DNA of 64,000 nt from Paenibacillus polymyxa (GCF_001719045.1 NZ_CP015423.1:5145501-5209500), one strand, 5' to 3'. Positions 1-8,578 are shown, counted from the first letter of the stretch. Notes: generated by a model not told the origin, from the letters alone. Translations and numbers: made by a program.

Positions 1-131
1 ATGCGACAGAATCGCAGATCGAACAAGCATTGCGACTGGCAGAGCAGGCAGAAACCTCATGCATGATCTCGCGTGCCGTAGCGGGAAATGTGGCGTTGTC
101 CACAGAGCCCGTGGTGGAGCGCGCCTCTTAA
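1..131 (+). CDS. OsmC/Ohr-family peroxiredoxin, C-terminal fragment (cut by window edge)
   Basis: Reading frame open from the first bases (codons start at base 3) to a TAA at 129-131. The 42 visible residues include an AEQAETSCMISRAVAGNVAL stretch. This fits the C-terminal end of OsmC/Ohr-like thiol peroxidases, where a conserved Cys sits in a helix followed by A..GNV. In this family the Cys helps reduce organic hydroperoxides in the cytoplasm. The start and the first catalytic Cys lie outside the window, so assignment rests on this tail alone. Confidence 0.6.
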   Translation, partial: ATESQIEQALRLAEQAETSCMISRAVAGNVALSTEPVVERAS

Positions 132-200
132 AGCGATATTTGTAACAGGAGCAATCATTCCAATTGCCCATCATTTTTTTAATCCAAGGAGGACACAACC

Positions 201-1286
201 ATGACAGCACAACAAAAATTGCTCGTATTTGCAGGCTCTTACGCCGAATTGGAAGGTAACGGAGTTTATTCGTACACTTTTAATGAACAGACAGGAGCAC
301 TTACACTACAGGATGAGTTCTCCGGCTTGAAAAATCCTACATTCCTGAATGTGGACGTCAAAAATCGGAAGCTGTATTCCATTGGAGAGACGACTTCTGC
401 TGCAGGAGCGAAAGTAGGCGAAGCCTCTGCTTTCGAAATTGACCCAGTTAAAGGAACATTTACATTGCTGAATCGTGCGGAAAACGTGGGTGCAACAACT
501 TGCCACATTCAGCGTGATCCATCTGATCGTTACCTGATTGTAGTCAGCTACCACGGAGGTATGGTGGGACTGGTGTCTCTGACTGAGGACGGCCGTATCG
601 GTGAGTTGCTGGATGTTAAACAGCATGAGGGCAAAGGAGCGCACCCTGAACGTCAGGATCGTCCACATCCACATTCCAGTTTCTTTAGTCCGGATGGCCG
701 CTTCCTGTTCGTACAAGATCTCGGTCTGGATCTGATCCGCGTTTACACCATTGATGACAGCAAAGGACAACTGGTGTTTCATGGTGAAACAAAAACCCAT
801 GCAGGTGCAGGTCCACGTCATTTGACGTTCCATCCGAATGGTAAATTTGCTTTTGTCATTAACGAAGTGGATTCTTCCATTACTTCTTTTGCATATGATG
901 CAGAGGCTGGCAAGCTCACTGAGCTTGAGAGCGTACCGACATTGCCGTCTGACTTTACAGGTGAAAACACAACTGCTGAAATTGCGATTTCGGGGGATGG
1001 AGCTTATCTGTACGGTTCCAACCGTGGGCATGACAGCATTGTCGTATACGCTGTAGACGGAGCAACTGGCAAGCTGAGCTTGGTCGAGCATGTATCTGCT
1101 GAAGGAGAGCATCCACGCCATTTTGCTTTGACTCCAAGTGGTGACCATATGCTCGTGGCCAACCGCGACACTAACAACATCGTTACGTTCAAAGTGGACA
1201 AGGCAAGTGGACGTTTGACCTACACCGGACAACAAGTAACCGTGTCCAAGCCAGTATGCGTACAGCCTTTTTACTTTTCCGTGTAA
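201..1286 (+). CDS. Lactonase family protein (6-phosphogluconolactonase-like beta-propeller)
   Basis: 361 aa, cytoplasmic (no signal peptide or membrane segment). It has the repeated propeller-blade pattern of the YkgB/Pgl lactonase family: HPHSSFFSPDGRFLF near residue 153, GPRHLTFHPNGKFAFV near 200 and HPRHFALTPSGDHMLVANRD near 305, each a blade strand set ending in a sugar-lactone-type motif. Family members hydrolyse 6-phosphogluconolactone or related sugar lactones. The ATG follows AAGGAGGACACAACC, a strong ribosome binding site. It appears monocistronic, 70 bp after the OsmC gene. The family is clear; the exact lactone is inferred. Confidence 0.85.
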   Translation: MTAQQKLLVFAGSYAELEGNGVYSYTFNEQTGALTLQDEFSGLKNPTFLNVDVKNRKLYSIGETTSAAGAKVGEASAFEIDPVKGTFTLLNRAENVGATTCHIQRDPSDRYLIVVSYHGGMVGLVSLTEDGRIGELLDVKQHEGKGAHPERQDRPHPHSSFFSPDGRFLFVQDLGLDLIRVYTIDDSKGQLVFHGETKTHAGAGPRHLTFHPNGKFAFVINEVDSSITSFAYDAEAGKLTELESVPTLPSDFTGENTTAEIAISGDGAYLYGSNRGHDSIVVYAVDGATGKLSLVEHVSAEGEHPRHFALTPSGDHMLVANRDTNNIVTFKVDKASGRLTYTGQQVTVSKPVCVQPFYFSV

Positions 1287-1360
1287 AAATCGTTTCATTA
1301 ATATCATGCAGAGTGACTAAGTAACGGTATGCGGCTTGTGACCGCTACGAGAACGGATCA

Positions 1361-1440
1361 TTCTTCCGATCGCTGTTGCTCCCGGATTTCTTGTTTGAAT
1401 GTTCAAGGGTAGAAATCCGGGGGCAAAGGCGAACGCTCCG
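1361..1440. repeat. Dispersed palindromic repeat, copy A
   Basis: Long imperfect hairpin. The inner stem CCCGGATTTCT (1381-1391) pairs perfectly with AGAAATCCGGG (1411-1421). The pairing continues outward through CGATCGCTGTTG (1368-1379) against CAAAGGCGAACG (1424-1435) with a few mismatches. Two further copies (2867-2972, inverted, and 43345-43511) keep the CGATCGCTGTTG and CAAAGGCGAACGCT boxes but have different, still complementary inner stems. It lies in the gap after the lactonase gene. Confidence 0.75.
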
Positions 1441-1931
1441 CTGCTTTAGTGCTTTTGGCGACTCTTCACTTTTATTTATACAGACTAAAGAAATGAAGGA
1501 CTATGTATATGTGTGATGGTATCGAGTGATTCACTAAGTATAGAGGATTTTTAGAAAACGGTTCGTAGATTAATCTGCGGACCGTTTTTATTTTTTACCC
1601 AGTCGTTTCTAAGAAAAGTCTTATTATATATGAATATACGATAATATTTTATATATATTCTCATAACCAATCGTTTGGACAACGAGCGCGACTTCTTCAG
1701 ACGTTAATACGGATTGAAGGAGAGATAGAATCGTGATAGACTTTTTTATGGAGTGTCGTCACCTTTCGATTGGTTTGTAGGGGTACAAACGATTTTACCG
1801 AGTTGACGACTCATGTTCTACCATTTAGTGGTTAATCTACAGGGCTGTTAGAATGGTTTTACACATTAGGTTGGCTATAGTCAAAGCCGTTACGAATTTA
1901 TAAACTGAACATCAGAGAATAGGCGGGAAAA
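1441..1931. other. Intergenic region, AT-rich, no supported gene
   Basis: Nearly 500 bp between repeat copy A and the VanZ gene. It holds a terminator-like hairpin (1556-1596) and strongly AT-rich sequence around 1620-1670. A 15-codon GTG frame near 1733 follows an AAGGAGAG-like site, but it is too short to support as a gene. No RNA gene is recognised. Confidence 0.5.
1556..1596 (+). terminator. Rho-independent terminator-like hairpin
   Basis: ACGGTTCGTAGA and TCTGCGGACCGT form a 12-pair stem with G-U pairs around TTAA, followed by TTTTTATTTTTT. It sits about 270 bp after the lactonase stop, so it may end a longer lactonase transcript or an unseen small RNA. Confidence 0.6.
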
Positions 1932-2498
1932 ATGAAAAATGGAAGAATTATGAATAAACAAGAGAGAATTGTAACAGTCTTTTTATATGGAGTTTTCATT
2001 TGTTACATCCTTTTTTTATTTAAATTATTTTTCTTATCAAGAGTTTCACTTTTGGATTTGTTAAATAGTCAAAGGACTTTAGATAGGTCAATCAATCTCA
2101 TTCCTTTTTATAGTATAAAGGAATATATATTTAGCAACTCTGGCACTATAAAAAATTTCGCTTTTGCTAATGTGGTTGGCAATATAGTTATCTTTATTCC
2201 TCTTGGCACATATTTGTCATTATTCAAAAACGATAAAAGAGCAATAACCAATCTGCTATTTATATTCATAGTGAGTTTATTTATTGAAATCATTCAGGGG
2301 CTTTTTGGCATTGGAGCATCAGACATTGATGATATAATTTTAAATTGTGTAGGTGGATTAGTTGGTATTTTAGGGTATAAGTTTTTATTGTTTATATTAC
2401 GAGCTGAGAAAAAAGTACGTACTGTAATCACAATACTTTCAGCAATAGGATTACCTTTTTTATTATATTTATTATTTGTGATCAGATTGCGCCTATGA
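1932..2498 (+). CDS. VanZ family membrane protein
   Basis: 188 aa, with four or five hydrophobic segments. VanZ hallmarks are present in order: NLIPF near residue 53, NVVGNIVIFIPLG near 78, SLFIEIIQGLFGIGASDIDDIILN near 113 and GGLVGILGY near 139. VanZ proteins are membrane proteins of unclear mechanism; some raise teicoplanin resistance. Two starts are possible: ATG 1932, after AGGCGGG, and ATG 1950, after GGAAG. The gene is clearly more AT-rich than its neighbours, which may mean recent acquisition. It is followed by its own terminator and flanked by two copies of the dispersed palindromic repeat. Confidence 0.85.
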   Translation: MKNGRIMNKQERIVTVFLYGVFICYILFLFKLFFLSRVSLLDLLNSQRTLDRSINLIPFYSIKEYIFSNSGTIKNFAFANVVGNIVIFIPLGTYLSLFKNDKRAITNLLFIFIVSLFIEIIQGLFGIGASDIDDIILNCVGGLVGILGYKFLLFILRAEKKVRTVITILSAIGLPFLLYLLFVIRLRL

Positions 2499-2567
2499 AT
2501 ATCTTTATTGCATATGCAAGATGATACTCTACACAAAAGGTACGGTATGAATAGAAGCTTGAAAGTT

Positions 2568-2600
2568 GGGACTCACTTCATGTGGGTCTCTTTTCATTTT
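2568..2600 (+). terminator. Rho-independent terminator after VanZ
   Basis: GGGACTCAC (2568-2576) pairs with GTGGGTCTC (2582-2590) around TTCAT, followed by TTTTCATTTT. Confidence 0.65.
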
Positions 2601-2866
2601 AGCCGGGCTTTAACTAGAACAAGACAGATGAAAAAAAGGTTAGAATAAAATTTGGAACTTTGAATTGAAAAACATGACAATGCAGATATAATAAGCTTTA
2701 AATTATGAAATAAGATACGAATAATCTCGGCGAGAAAAGGGTACATATGTTATAAGCGGGACGGGACAAGAGCCCCTTGAGCATCTCCAATACGTAATGC
2801 AAATTCAATATAAGTGTTAGAGGCTCAAAATGAGAATGGTAGAGATAAGCTGAGTAACGAAGCGGG
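2601..2866. other. Intergenic region before repeat copy B, no gene seen
   Basis: AT-rich spacer between the VanZ terminator and palindromic repeat copy B. No frame with a credible ribosome binding site and no known RNA motif was recognised. Confidence 0.45.
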
Positions 2867-2972
2867 CAGATGGATTTCGGAGAAGCGATAGCGTTCGCCT
2901 TTGGAACCTGATTTTAACCATTAAAATATATTCAAAAAATCAGGTTCCAACAGCGATCGGAGAAACCATCTG
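2867..2972. repeat. Dispersed palindromic repeat, copy B (inverted relative to A and C)
   Basis: A 106-bp palindrome with outer arms CAGATGG (2867-2873) and CCATCTG (2966-2972). The perfect 15-bp inner stem is TTGGAACCTGATTTT (2901-2915) with AAAATCAGGTTCCAA (2936-2950). Read on the minus strand it carries the same CGATCGCTGTTG and CAAAGGCGAACGCT boxes as copies A and C. Confidence 0.75.
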
Positions 2973-3024
2973 TTTGCGTAGTGGGCCTCACAGACCGATA
3001 AGAGTATATAAAGGAGAGATTCAC

Positions 3025-3180
3025 ATGAAAATTATCATTACACAACAGGAAGCCGTCGACAAAGGAATATGGACAGAGATCATGGGGATGTTTGCTGTAA
3101 CCAAAGAGGACGAAGTATGGCAAAATGAAGAGTTTATTCTCACCGAAGAACAGGCACGTCAGGTCGGGTTATTAAGATAG
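3025..3180 (+). CDS. Small hypothetical protein (51 aa)
   Basis: Starts MKIIITQQEAVDKGIW after an AAAGGAGAG ribosome binding site seven bases upstream of the ATG. The product is hydrophilic, with acidic and glutamine-rich stretches and no signal peptide or membrane segment. A longer in-frame extension to 2974 exists but runs back into the end of repeat copy B and is unlikely. I do not recognise a domain. The good ribosome binding site and coding-like composition support a real gene. Confidence 0.6.
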   Translation: MKIIITQQEAVDKGIWTEIMGMFAVTKEDEVWQNEEFILTEEQARQVGLLR

Positions 3181-3207
3181 CAAAGATAAATAAGACATGT
3201 TATCAAG

Positions 3208-3228
3208 TTTTAAGACCAAGTCTTAAAA
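3208..3228. promoter_or_regulatory. Perfect 9-bp inverted repeat
   Basis: TTTTAAGAC-CAA-GTCTTAAAA lies between the 51-aa gene and the secreted-protein gene. No clear T-run follows it on the plus strand, so it could be a weak terminator or a protein-binding site. Confidence 0.35.
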
Positions 3229-3353
3229 AATCGTAACTTCTTTTTTATGTATCTGATACACTTTTTAACCGTGCAACGTTTATGATAAGTACACAAGGGT
3301 AATGAAGCTTACAGACACCGTGTACATACCCAAACGGCAAGGAGAGATCAGAC

Positions 3354-3863
3354 ATGATGAAACTAGCTTCGAAATGGACCGTATTGGCTTTAATGATGAT
3401 GCTGATTACGACGGCAGGGGCAACAGCGCAAGGCTACACGCCTGTAGCAGCTGCTGAAAATCAGGAGACCGTATATATAAACCAAATGGAGATTCGTGAC
3501 GGACAGATTTATTTGTCGGCAGACCCGATTGAATGGTATGAAGGCGCGGCAGCTGACAAAGCATTATTGGAGCATGAAGGAAATACAGGATTGGATGGAG
3601 CTCCAGATGGCTACTACATCGTAAACAATTCCGTGCAAAATGACGTTTATCAGGTTGCACCAGATGCTTCGGTAGAGGTGCAGATTTATGATCACACGGG
3701 TAACATAGAAGATACAGACGTGCAATGGAACGAATCGATTCCTCTGGCACAGTTTGAGAAAGATTTTGCTAAAAAGGACGTTCTGGACCTCAGTCAATTT
3801 CCATACCATGTTACGCTTCGTGAGGGTAAAGTTGTAAAAATCGTGCAGCAATTCATTCCTTAA
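3354..3863 (+). CDS. Secreted hypothetical protein with signal peptide
   Basis: 169 aa. The N-terminus has lysines, then the hydrophobic stretch WTVLALMMMLITTAGATA and a likely signal peptidase site around ATA-QG or VAA-AE. The mature part (about 135 aa) is acidic, with a beta-rich look (TVYINQMEIRDGQIYLSADPIEWYEG), and ends YHVTLREGKVVKIVQQFIP. No family is recognised. It probably acts outside the membrane. The ATG follows AAGGAGAGATCAGAC, and a strong terminator lies directly downstream, so the gene is transcribed alone. Confidence 0.7.
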   Translation: MMKLASKWTVLALMMMLITTAGATAQGYTPVAAAENQETVYINQMEIRDGQIYLSADPIEWYEGAAADKALLEHEGNTGLDGAPDGYYIVNNSVQNDVYQVAPDASVEVQIYDHTGNIEDTDVQWNESIPLAQFEKDFAKKDVLDLSQFPYHVTLREGKVVKIVQQFIP

Positions 3864-3884
3864 AATAGAAGTAATCTCATTTCA

Positions 3885-3934
3885 CAAACACGTGCTTTCA
3901 CTTGATTATAGATCAGGGGAGCACGTGTTTTTTA
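3885..3934 (+). terminator. Rho-independent terminator
   Basis: ACACGTGCT (3888-3896) pairs with AGCACGTGT (3920-3928), followed by a run of T. It ends the secreted-protein gene. Confidence 0.8.
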
Positions 3935-3947
3935 TACTTTATAACAA

Positions 3948-3993
3948 AAAAGAGGATATCCAGCCTATATAGGGCGCGGATATCCTCTTCTCT
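3948..3993 (-). terminator. Terminator of the azoreductase gene
   Basis: AAGAGGATATCC (3950-3961) and GGATATCCTCTT (3978-3989) form a perfect stem. On the minus strand the stem is followed by TTTTTTGTTATA. Confidence 0.75.
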
Positions 3994-4006
3994 TCATAAT
4001 ATATGA

Positions 4007-4633
4007 TTAGAACGATTTTGCTGTGTCCACTGCACGTTGTACGGCAGAAGCAACGATTTCTTGTGCTTGATCTGGAGCTTGGTTATGTCCTTCCAGAACA
4101 ACTTTCACGATGTCTTTCACTCCGAAGAAGGATAAGATGTTGTTCATGTAGTTCAAAGACATTTCAGCTGCAGCAGCTGGTCCTTCGGAATAAACGCCGC
4201 CTCTTGCATTCAACAGGGCTACTTTAGTTTCAGTTACGAGACCAACTGGACCTTCAGCAGTGTATTTGAATGTTTTACCAGCCTGGTTCAGGTAATCAAT
4301 GTACGTATGCAGTACAGCTGGAATCGTCATGTTCCAGAGCGGGAAAGCAAATACGACTTTGTCTGCTGCCAGAAATTGATCCAGGTAGCCATTAGCGATG
4401 TTTGCTAGGCGAGCTTCTTCTGCGTTCAGCTCCATGCCTCTAGCGGATTTGAACGTGCCGTTGATCATGTTAGCGTTCAAATAAGGAAGCTCGACGGAGA
4501 ACAGGTCCAGCTCAGTGATTTCATCAGTTGGGTGGGAAGACTTGTAGCTTTCTACGAAGGCGTTATACAATTTAACTGTTGCAGATTCTTCAGCTGTACG
4601 ATCATTAGCTTTGACAAATAATACTTTAGACAT
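4007..4633 (-). CDS. azoR: FMN-dependent NADH:azoreductase
   Basis: 208 aa flavodoxin-like protein. It starts MSKVLFVKANDR, has the AzoR FMN-binding FAFPLWNMTIPAVLHTYIDYL segment near residue 95 and the LLNARGGVYSEG segment near 140, and matches the family length. It uses NAD(P)H and FMN to reduce azo bonds and quinones in the cytoplasm, so it works as an electrophile-detoxifying enzyme. AGGGGG precedes the ATG. It is monocistronic on the minus strand. The leader carries several AACTTAC direct repeats, a possible operator. Confidence 0.92.
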   Translation of the reverse strand: MSKVLFVKANDRTAEESATVKLYNAFVESYKSSHPTDEITELDLFSVELPYLNANMINGTFKSARGMELNAEEARLANIANGYLDQFLAADKVVFAFPLWNMTIPAVLHTYIDYLNQAGKTFKYTAEGPVGLVTETKVALLNARGGVYSEGPAAAAEMSLNYMNNILSFFGVKDIVKVVLEGHNQAPDQAQEIVASAVQRAVDTAKSF

Positions 4634-4637
4634 GATT

Positions 4638-4684
4638 TATTTCCCCCTAAGTAAGTTGAATAAGTAAGTTAAGTTAGTAAGTTA
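4638..4684 (-). promoter_or_regulatory. AACTTAC direct repeats upstream of azoR
   Basis: Read on the minus strand, AACTTACTTA occurs twice 12-13 bp apart, and a further AACTTAC lies upstream of these, within 47 bp just before the azoR ribosome binding site. Azoreductase genes in Bacillus are controlled by redox-sensing MarR/HxlR-type repressors (YodB, MhqR), so an operator role is possible. The repeat pattern is seen; the regulator is guessed. Confidence 0.35.
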
Positions 4685-4925
4685 CCACGTAATATTACAA
4701 TATAAAGATAATATCTGTCAACACTTTTATATTAAATTTACTTTGAAAAGCAACTTTATTTTTTACACTGTAAATTTTACGTGTTTCTTTTGCAAAATAT
4801 CAGTTTTGCGGTAAAATTTAAATGTAAAGTCTTAATGAAGAGAATGGTTTGAGTAGGCGAAGAAGAAAATGAACATGGTGTCTGCAAGATATGGCACAAT
4901 AGTTGAACGAAAAAAGGTGAGTAGC

Positions 4926-5729
4926 TTGAAGATAGGTTTTTTTGATTCAGGATTGGGTGGAATTACAGTATTGTCCGAGGCACTAAGACGTTTGCCAAAC
5001 GAAAATTTTGTATACATGGCGGATACGCTTCATGTGCCTTACGGGACGAAAACTCCTCAAGAGGTGCTTGGTTATGTCAAGGCTTCAGTAGAAACGATCC
5101 TTAAAGAAGATGTTAAGGCATTGGTCATTGCCTGCAATACGGCTACAAGTATCGCAGTTGCGGAGCTAAGGAAGGAATATCCTATTCCGATTATTGGTAT
5201 GGAGCCAGCTGTGAAGCCAGCGGTCGAGATGAACCGAGCCAATGGTAAAAGAGTTCTGGTGTTAGCCACACCATTGACGTTGAAACAATCTTGTTATGCA
5301 GCGCTGGTATCCAGGGTTGACGATCATGGGAGCGTGGACTCACTACCTCTGCCGGAGCTAGTACATTATTGCGAACACTTGAATTTTGACCGGGCAGAAA
5401 TGTTCGAATATTTTAACCGTGAGCTGTCTTCGTTCAATCTCGACATATATGGCACGGTGGTATTGGGATGTACTCATTATCCTTTTTATAAGGAAATTCT
5501 AAGGGAACTACTACCTTCTCATATTCAGTTAATTGACGGGAGCCAGGGAACAGTTAGACGGTTGAAACAGGTGTTGTCTGAGCGTAATTTGCTGGAACCT
5601 TCGCCAAAATCCGGTCCATCGCAGGAGGGACACATTACATTTCTATGTTCTAGTCAGGATGAGGCCTATGTGCATAAGATGGAGCGGGCGCTTGAAATCT
5701 ATGCGGAGCATGAAAAGATTTATTTTTAA
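4926..5729 (+). CDS. murI: Glutamate racemase
   Basis: 267 aa from the preferred TTG start. It makes D-glutamate for peptidoglycan by two-cysteine racemisation. Seen: KIGFFDSGLGGITVL at the N-terminus, the first catalytic Cys in ACNTATS (about residue 73) and the second in LGCTHYPFY (about 185). AAGGTGA lies six bases before TTG 4926, and the family normally begins directly at KIGFFDSG. An in-frame ATG at 4869 would add 19 residues behind a weaker site. Transcribed alone. A second racemase elsewhere in the genome cannot be excluded. Confidence 0.92.
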   Translation: MKIGFFDSGLGGITVLSEALRRLPNENFVYMADTLHVPYGTKTPQEVLGYVKASVETILKEDVKALVIACNTATSIAVAELRKEYPIPIIGMEPAVKPAVEMNRANGKRVLVLATPLTLKQSCYAALVSRVDDHGSVDSLPLPELVHYCEHLNFDRAEMFEYFNRELSSFNLDIYGTVVLGCTHYPFYKEILRELLPSHIQLIDGSQGTVRRLKQVLSERNLLEPSPKSGPSQEGHITFLCSSQDEAYVHKMERALEIYAEHEKIYF

Positions 5730-5820
5730 AAGAAGAGTGGCTGGCGAACGTGTGGGAGCTAAATGAAATATCCAAATCGCCAGCCGCATTGTGGATCAGA
5801 CGCATGGAGGGAGGCGTGAG

Positions 5821-6669
5821 ATGGATGTTCAACTGATCCTGAATGAGCTTCACGAAACGGGCGTGCTTGAAAGCCATATGCGAAATCTCAAACCGCTGAC
5901 TGGCGGAACTTCGAGCAAAGTGGTAGTTGTCATGGACGGAACTAAGCCACGATACGTGATTAAGCAAAATGATCCCGCTGTCGTAGAAGCCGAGGCAGAA
6001 TTCTTACATACCTATGTACAGATTGAGAAACTATCGCGTTTGGTTTATGTAGATCCGTTGCACCGTTATTTGGTATACACGTTCAGGTCAGGGTTCACAC
6101 AGTATCATGGAAGAAACAAAAGCGATTTGTTGCTTCGTCTGGCAACGGAGGTGATCTCGCACTACAAGCCTTGTGGTGAGGAACGTCATTATGGTTATCC
6201 GGATCACCCGTTTGTGGAATGGAGAGATTTTCTGCTGCACAGAACGAAGGAATCTGGAAAGATCATACAAGGCGTTTTACCCCGAGAGAATCATTGGTTC
6301 GTTCATACCCTTGTGGCTGGATTGCCGCAACGTAATATTAAATATTTGCTTCATGGTGACTGTGGGGTACATAATTTTGTGTTTACCGAAAACGGCACAT
6401 TGACGGGTATTATTGACCCTGATCCAGTGGTAGGAGAACCTCTGTATGATCTGATATACGCCTTTTGTTCTTCACCGGATAGGCTGACCGTCGATACTAT
6501 TTTGCCTGCCTTAGAGAAGCTTGAGCCGGAGATGACAGGGGAATACGAGCTGAACAGGGAAGTGTTACTGGGATTATACTTTCGTATAGCTACCTGCATT
6601 CGCCATCATCCTAAAGACCTCGATAAATATACAGAAGCGTGGACCTACTGGCTAGACAGGGTACGCTGA
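5821..6669 (+). CDS. Phosphotransferase family protein (APH/choline-kinase fold)
   Basis: 282 aa. It carries the protein-kinase-like phosphotransferase core: [12 protein letters not shown] as nucleotide-loop equivalent near residue 22, the Lys in RYVIKQ, the Brenner motif HGDCGVHNF near 180 with catalytic Asp and Asn, and [15 protein letters not shown] as the metal-binding segment. The substrate is unknown; this family covers aminoglycosides, homoserine, sugars and fructosamines. ATG 5821 follows GGAGGGAGGCGTGAG; an in-frame ATG at 5791 lacks a site. It lies 14 bp upstream of fosB, so the two may be co-transcribed. Confidence 0.8.
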   Translation: MDVQLILNELHETGVLESHMRNLKPLTGGTSSKVVVVMDGTKPRYVIKQNDPAVVEAEAEFLHTYVQIEKLSRLVYVDPLHRYLVYTFRSGFTQYHGRNKSDLLLRLATEVISHYKPCGEERHYGYPDHPFVEWRDFLLHRTKESGKIIQGVLPRENHWFVHTLVAGLPQRNIKYLLHGDCGVHNFVFTENGTLTGIIDPDPVVGEPLYDLIYAFCSSPDRLTVDTILPALEKLEPEMTGEYELNREVLLGLYFRIATCIRHHPKDLDKYTEAWTYWLDRVR

Positions 6670-6683
6670 AAGGAATAGGGAAC

Positions 6684-7106
6684 ATGAGCATACAAGGGTG
6701 GAATCATATTTGCTTTTCCGTGTCTGATTTGGAGAAGTCTATACATTTCTATCAGAATGTACTAGATGGAAAACTGCTCGTTAAAGGACGTAAGCTGGCT
6801 TATCTGGACTGTCTGGGAATGTGGTTGGCTCTCAATGTGGAAGAGGATATCCCGAGAAATGAAATTCATCATTCTTATACGCATATTGCATTTTCGATAG
6901 CGGAAGCTGATTTTGAGAGTATGCTCAACAAGCTGAGAACTTTTAATGTTACCATTTTGCCTGGACGAGAGCGGAATGAACAGGATAAAAGATCGGTCTA
7001 TTTTACAGATCCAGATGGACATAAGTTTGAATTCCACACAGGACAATTGCAGGACCGCTTGGAATATTATAAAAAAGATAAAAAGCATATGACTTTTTAT
7101 GATTGA
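6684..7106 (+). CDS. fosB: Metallothiol transferase FosB (fosfomycin resistance)
   Basis: 140 aa, the usual FosB size. It is a glyoxalase-fold enzyme adding bacillithiol (or cysteine) to fosfomycin with a divalent metal. Seen: [20 protein letters not shown] with the first metal His (H8), [11 protein letters not shown] with the second His, and the family signature [14 protein letters not shown] with the metal Glu near residue 116, then the [13 protein letters not shown] tail. The ATG at 6684 follows AGGAATAGGGAAC. It sits between a phosphotransferase and a MATE pump, a small resistance-flavoured cluster. Confidence 0.92.
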   Translation: MSIQGWNHICFSVSDLEKSIHFYQNVLDGKLLVKGRKLAYLDCLGMWLALNVEEDIPRNEIHHSYTHIAFSIAEADFESMLNKLRTFNVTILPGRERNEQDKRSVYFTDPDGHKFEFHTGQLQDRLEYYKKDKKHMTFYD

Positions 7107-7165
7107 TTAATTGACGTGTAGGTATTAAGTAATAATTGGGTCGCATTTAGGAGGAATACGGAAGG

Positions 7166-8560
7166 ATGTCACTTTCTCAGGAAAACGGTTCCAAGCAAGC
7201 ACAAGTCGTTAAAACGATGACGGTTTTTGCAATCACTTGGCCGATCTTTATAGAGATGTTGTTTCACATTTTGATGGGTAGCGTGGATACGTTCATGCTA
7301 AGCCATGTTTCTGATGAGGTTGTATCGGCTGTGGGGGTGTCAAGACAGTTGATTGAATTTACGATTATACTTTTCAATCTGCTTGGTCTTGGTGTAGGTG
7401 TGATCATTGCTCAGCTATTGGGGGCGCAAAAGCATGTGGATGCAAGCCGTGTTACGGCTTCGGCACTAACCTTTAATCTGGTGTTTGGTCTGGCGCTGAG
7501 CTTGATGTTTATTGTGAGCCGGGATTTTTTACTATCCTTTTACCATATTACCCCGACGATTAAGGAAAATGCAGAGATTTATATGATGCTAGCAGGGGGT
7601 TCGCTGTTTCTGGAAGCGCTTATGCTAACCGCAGGTCCGGTTATTCGATCGCATGGTTTTACTAAAGATACGATGATCGTGGGCATTGGTATGAATATAT
7701 TGCATATTGTGGGGAATGCGCTGCTCATTTATGGCTGGTTTGGTCTGCCGCAGATGGGAGTGGCGGGTGCAGCGATTTCAACGGTTATTAGCCGTGCTGT
7801 AGCATGTGTCTGGATTTTTCTACTGCTGTACAAGCGTGTGAGTGCGCCGATTCGCATCCGGTATTATGTACAGCTTCAATGGAGTAAGCTGGTAGCCATC
7901 CTGAAGATTGGTATTCCTGCCGGGCTGGAATGGTTGTCTTATCAACTTAGCCAAATGATGGTGACCCGGTTTGTCAGCTTTATGGGAACAACAGCGATCG
8001 CAACCCATTTTTATACGAATACAATTGTGTACTTTTTTATGGTATTTGGAATGGCTGTAGGTGAGGGGACGGAAATTATTGTTGCCCGCCTGATTGGAGC
8101 AGGAGACAAGGAAAAAGCCTATCATCAACTTTTACGGAGCCTAAAATGGTCTTTGGTCATTACGATTGCTGTGATCGTGGTAGTATCCTTTTTCCGATAT
8201 GAAGTGATGGCGATCTTTACAGATGAGCCGGCGATCATTCAATTAGGGGCAGCGATTTTGCTGTTCTGTATACTGCTGGAGCCGGGCCGTGTGTTTAATC
8301 ATGTTGTCATTAACTCCTTGCGAGCAGCGGGAGATGTTCAGTTCCCGTTAATGATGGCCATTATTTCAATGTGGGGGATTAAAATCCCGCTAGCATATGT
8401 GCTGGGTATTCATATGGGATATGGTGTGCTGGGTGTGTGGATTGCACATGCCTGCGATGAGTGGGTACGAGGCATTTTCCACTATTTACGCTGGAAGGGG
8501 CGGAAATGGCAGCACAAATCGCTGTTATCTAAGGCTGAACTTCAGGCGGAATCAGTCTAA
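7166..8560 (+). CDS. MATE family efflux transporter
   Basis: 464 aa with about 12 hydrophobic segments in two MatE halves. WPIFIEMLFHILMGSVDTFMLS at the N-terminus and GIPAGLEWLSYQLSQMMVTR near residue 250 are the paired half-repeats. MATE pumps export cationic drugs or metabolites using Na+ or H+ gradients in the cytoplasmic membrane. The start ATG follows TAGGAGGAATACGGAAGG. A terminator follows the gene. The substrate cannot be told from sequence. Confidence 0.9.
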   Translation: MSLSQENGSKQAQVVKTMTVFAITWPIFIEMLFHILMGSVDTFMLSHVSDEVVSAVGVSRQLIEFTIILFNLLGLGVGVIIAQLLGAQKHVDASRVTASALTFNLVFGLALSLMFIVSRDFLLSFYHITPTIKENAEIYMMLAGGSLFLEALMLTAGPVIRSHGFTKDTMIVGIGMNILHIVGNALLIYGWFGLPQMGVAGAAISTVISRAVACVWIFLLLYKRVSAPIRIRYYVQLQWSKLVAILKIGIPAGLEWLSYQLSQMMVTRFVSFMGTTAIATHFYTNTIVYFFMVFGMAVGEGTEIIVARLIGAGDKEKAYHQLLRSLKWSLVITIAVIVVVSFFRYEVMAIFTDEPAIIQLGAAILLFCILLEPGRVFNHVVINSLRAAGDVQFPLMMAIISMWGIKIPLAYVLGIHMGYGVLGVWIAHACDEWVRGIFHYLRWKGRKWQHKSLLSKAELQAESV

Positions 8561-8578
8561 GGCTGAAAGAGATTCTAC

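Noticed and set aside
306..1307. 333-aa minus-strand frame opposite the lactonase gene
   Set aside because: It mirrors the lactonase gene codon by codon, has no ribosome binding site and a Cys/His-rich composition typical of antisense frames.
1733..1780. 15-codon GTG frame after AAGGAGAG in the AT-rich spacer
   Set aside because: Too short, no recognisable peptide type, no partner gene; not enough to support a gene.
5739..5785. GGCTGGCGA/TCGCCAGCC 9-bp inverted repeat after murI
   Set aside because: Large loop and no T-run; could be chance, so not listed as a terminator.
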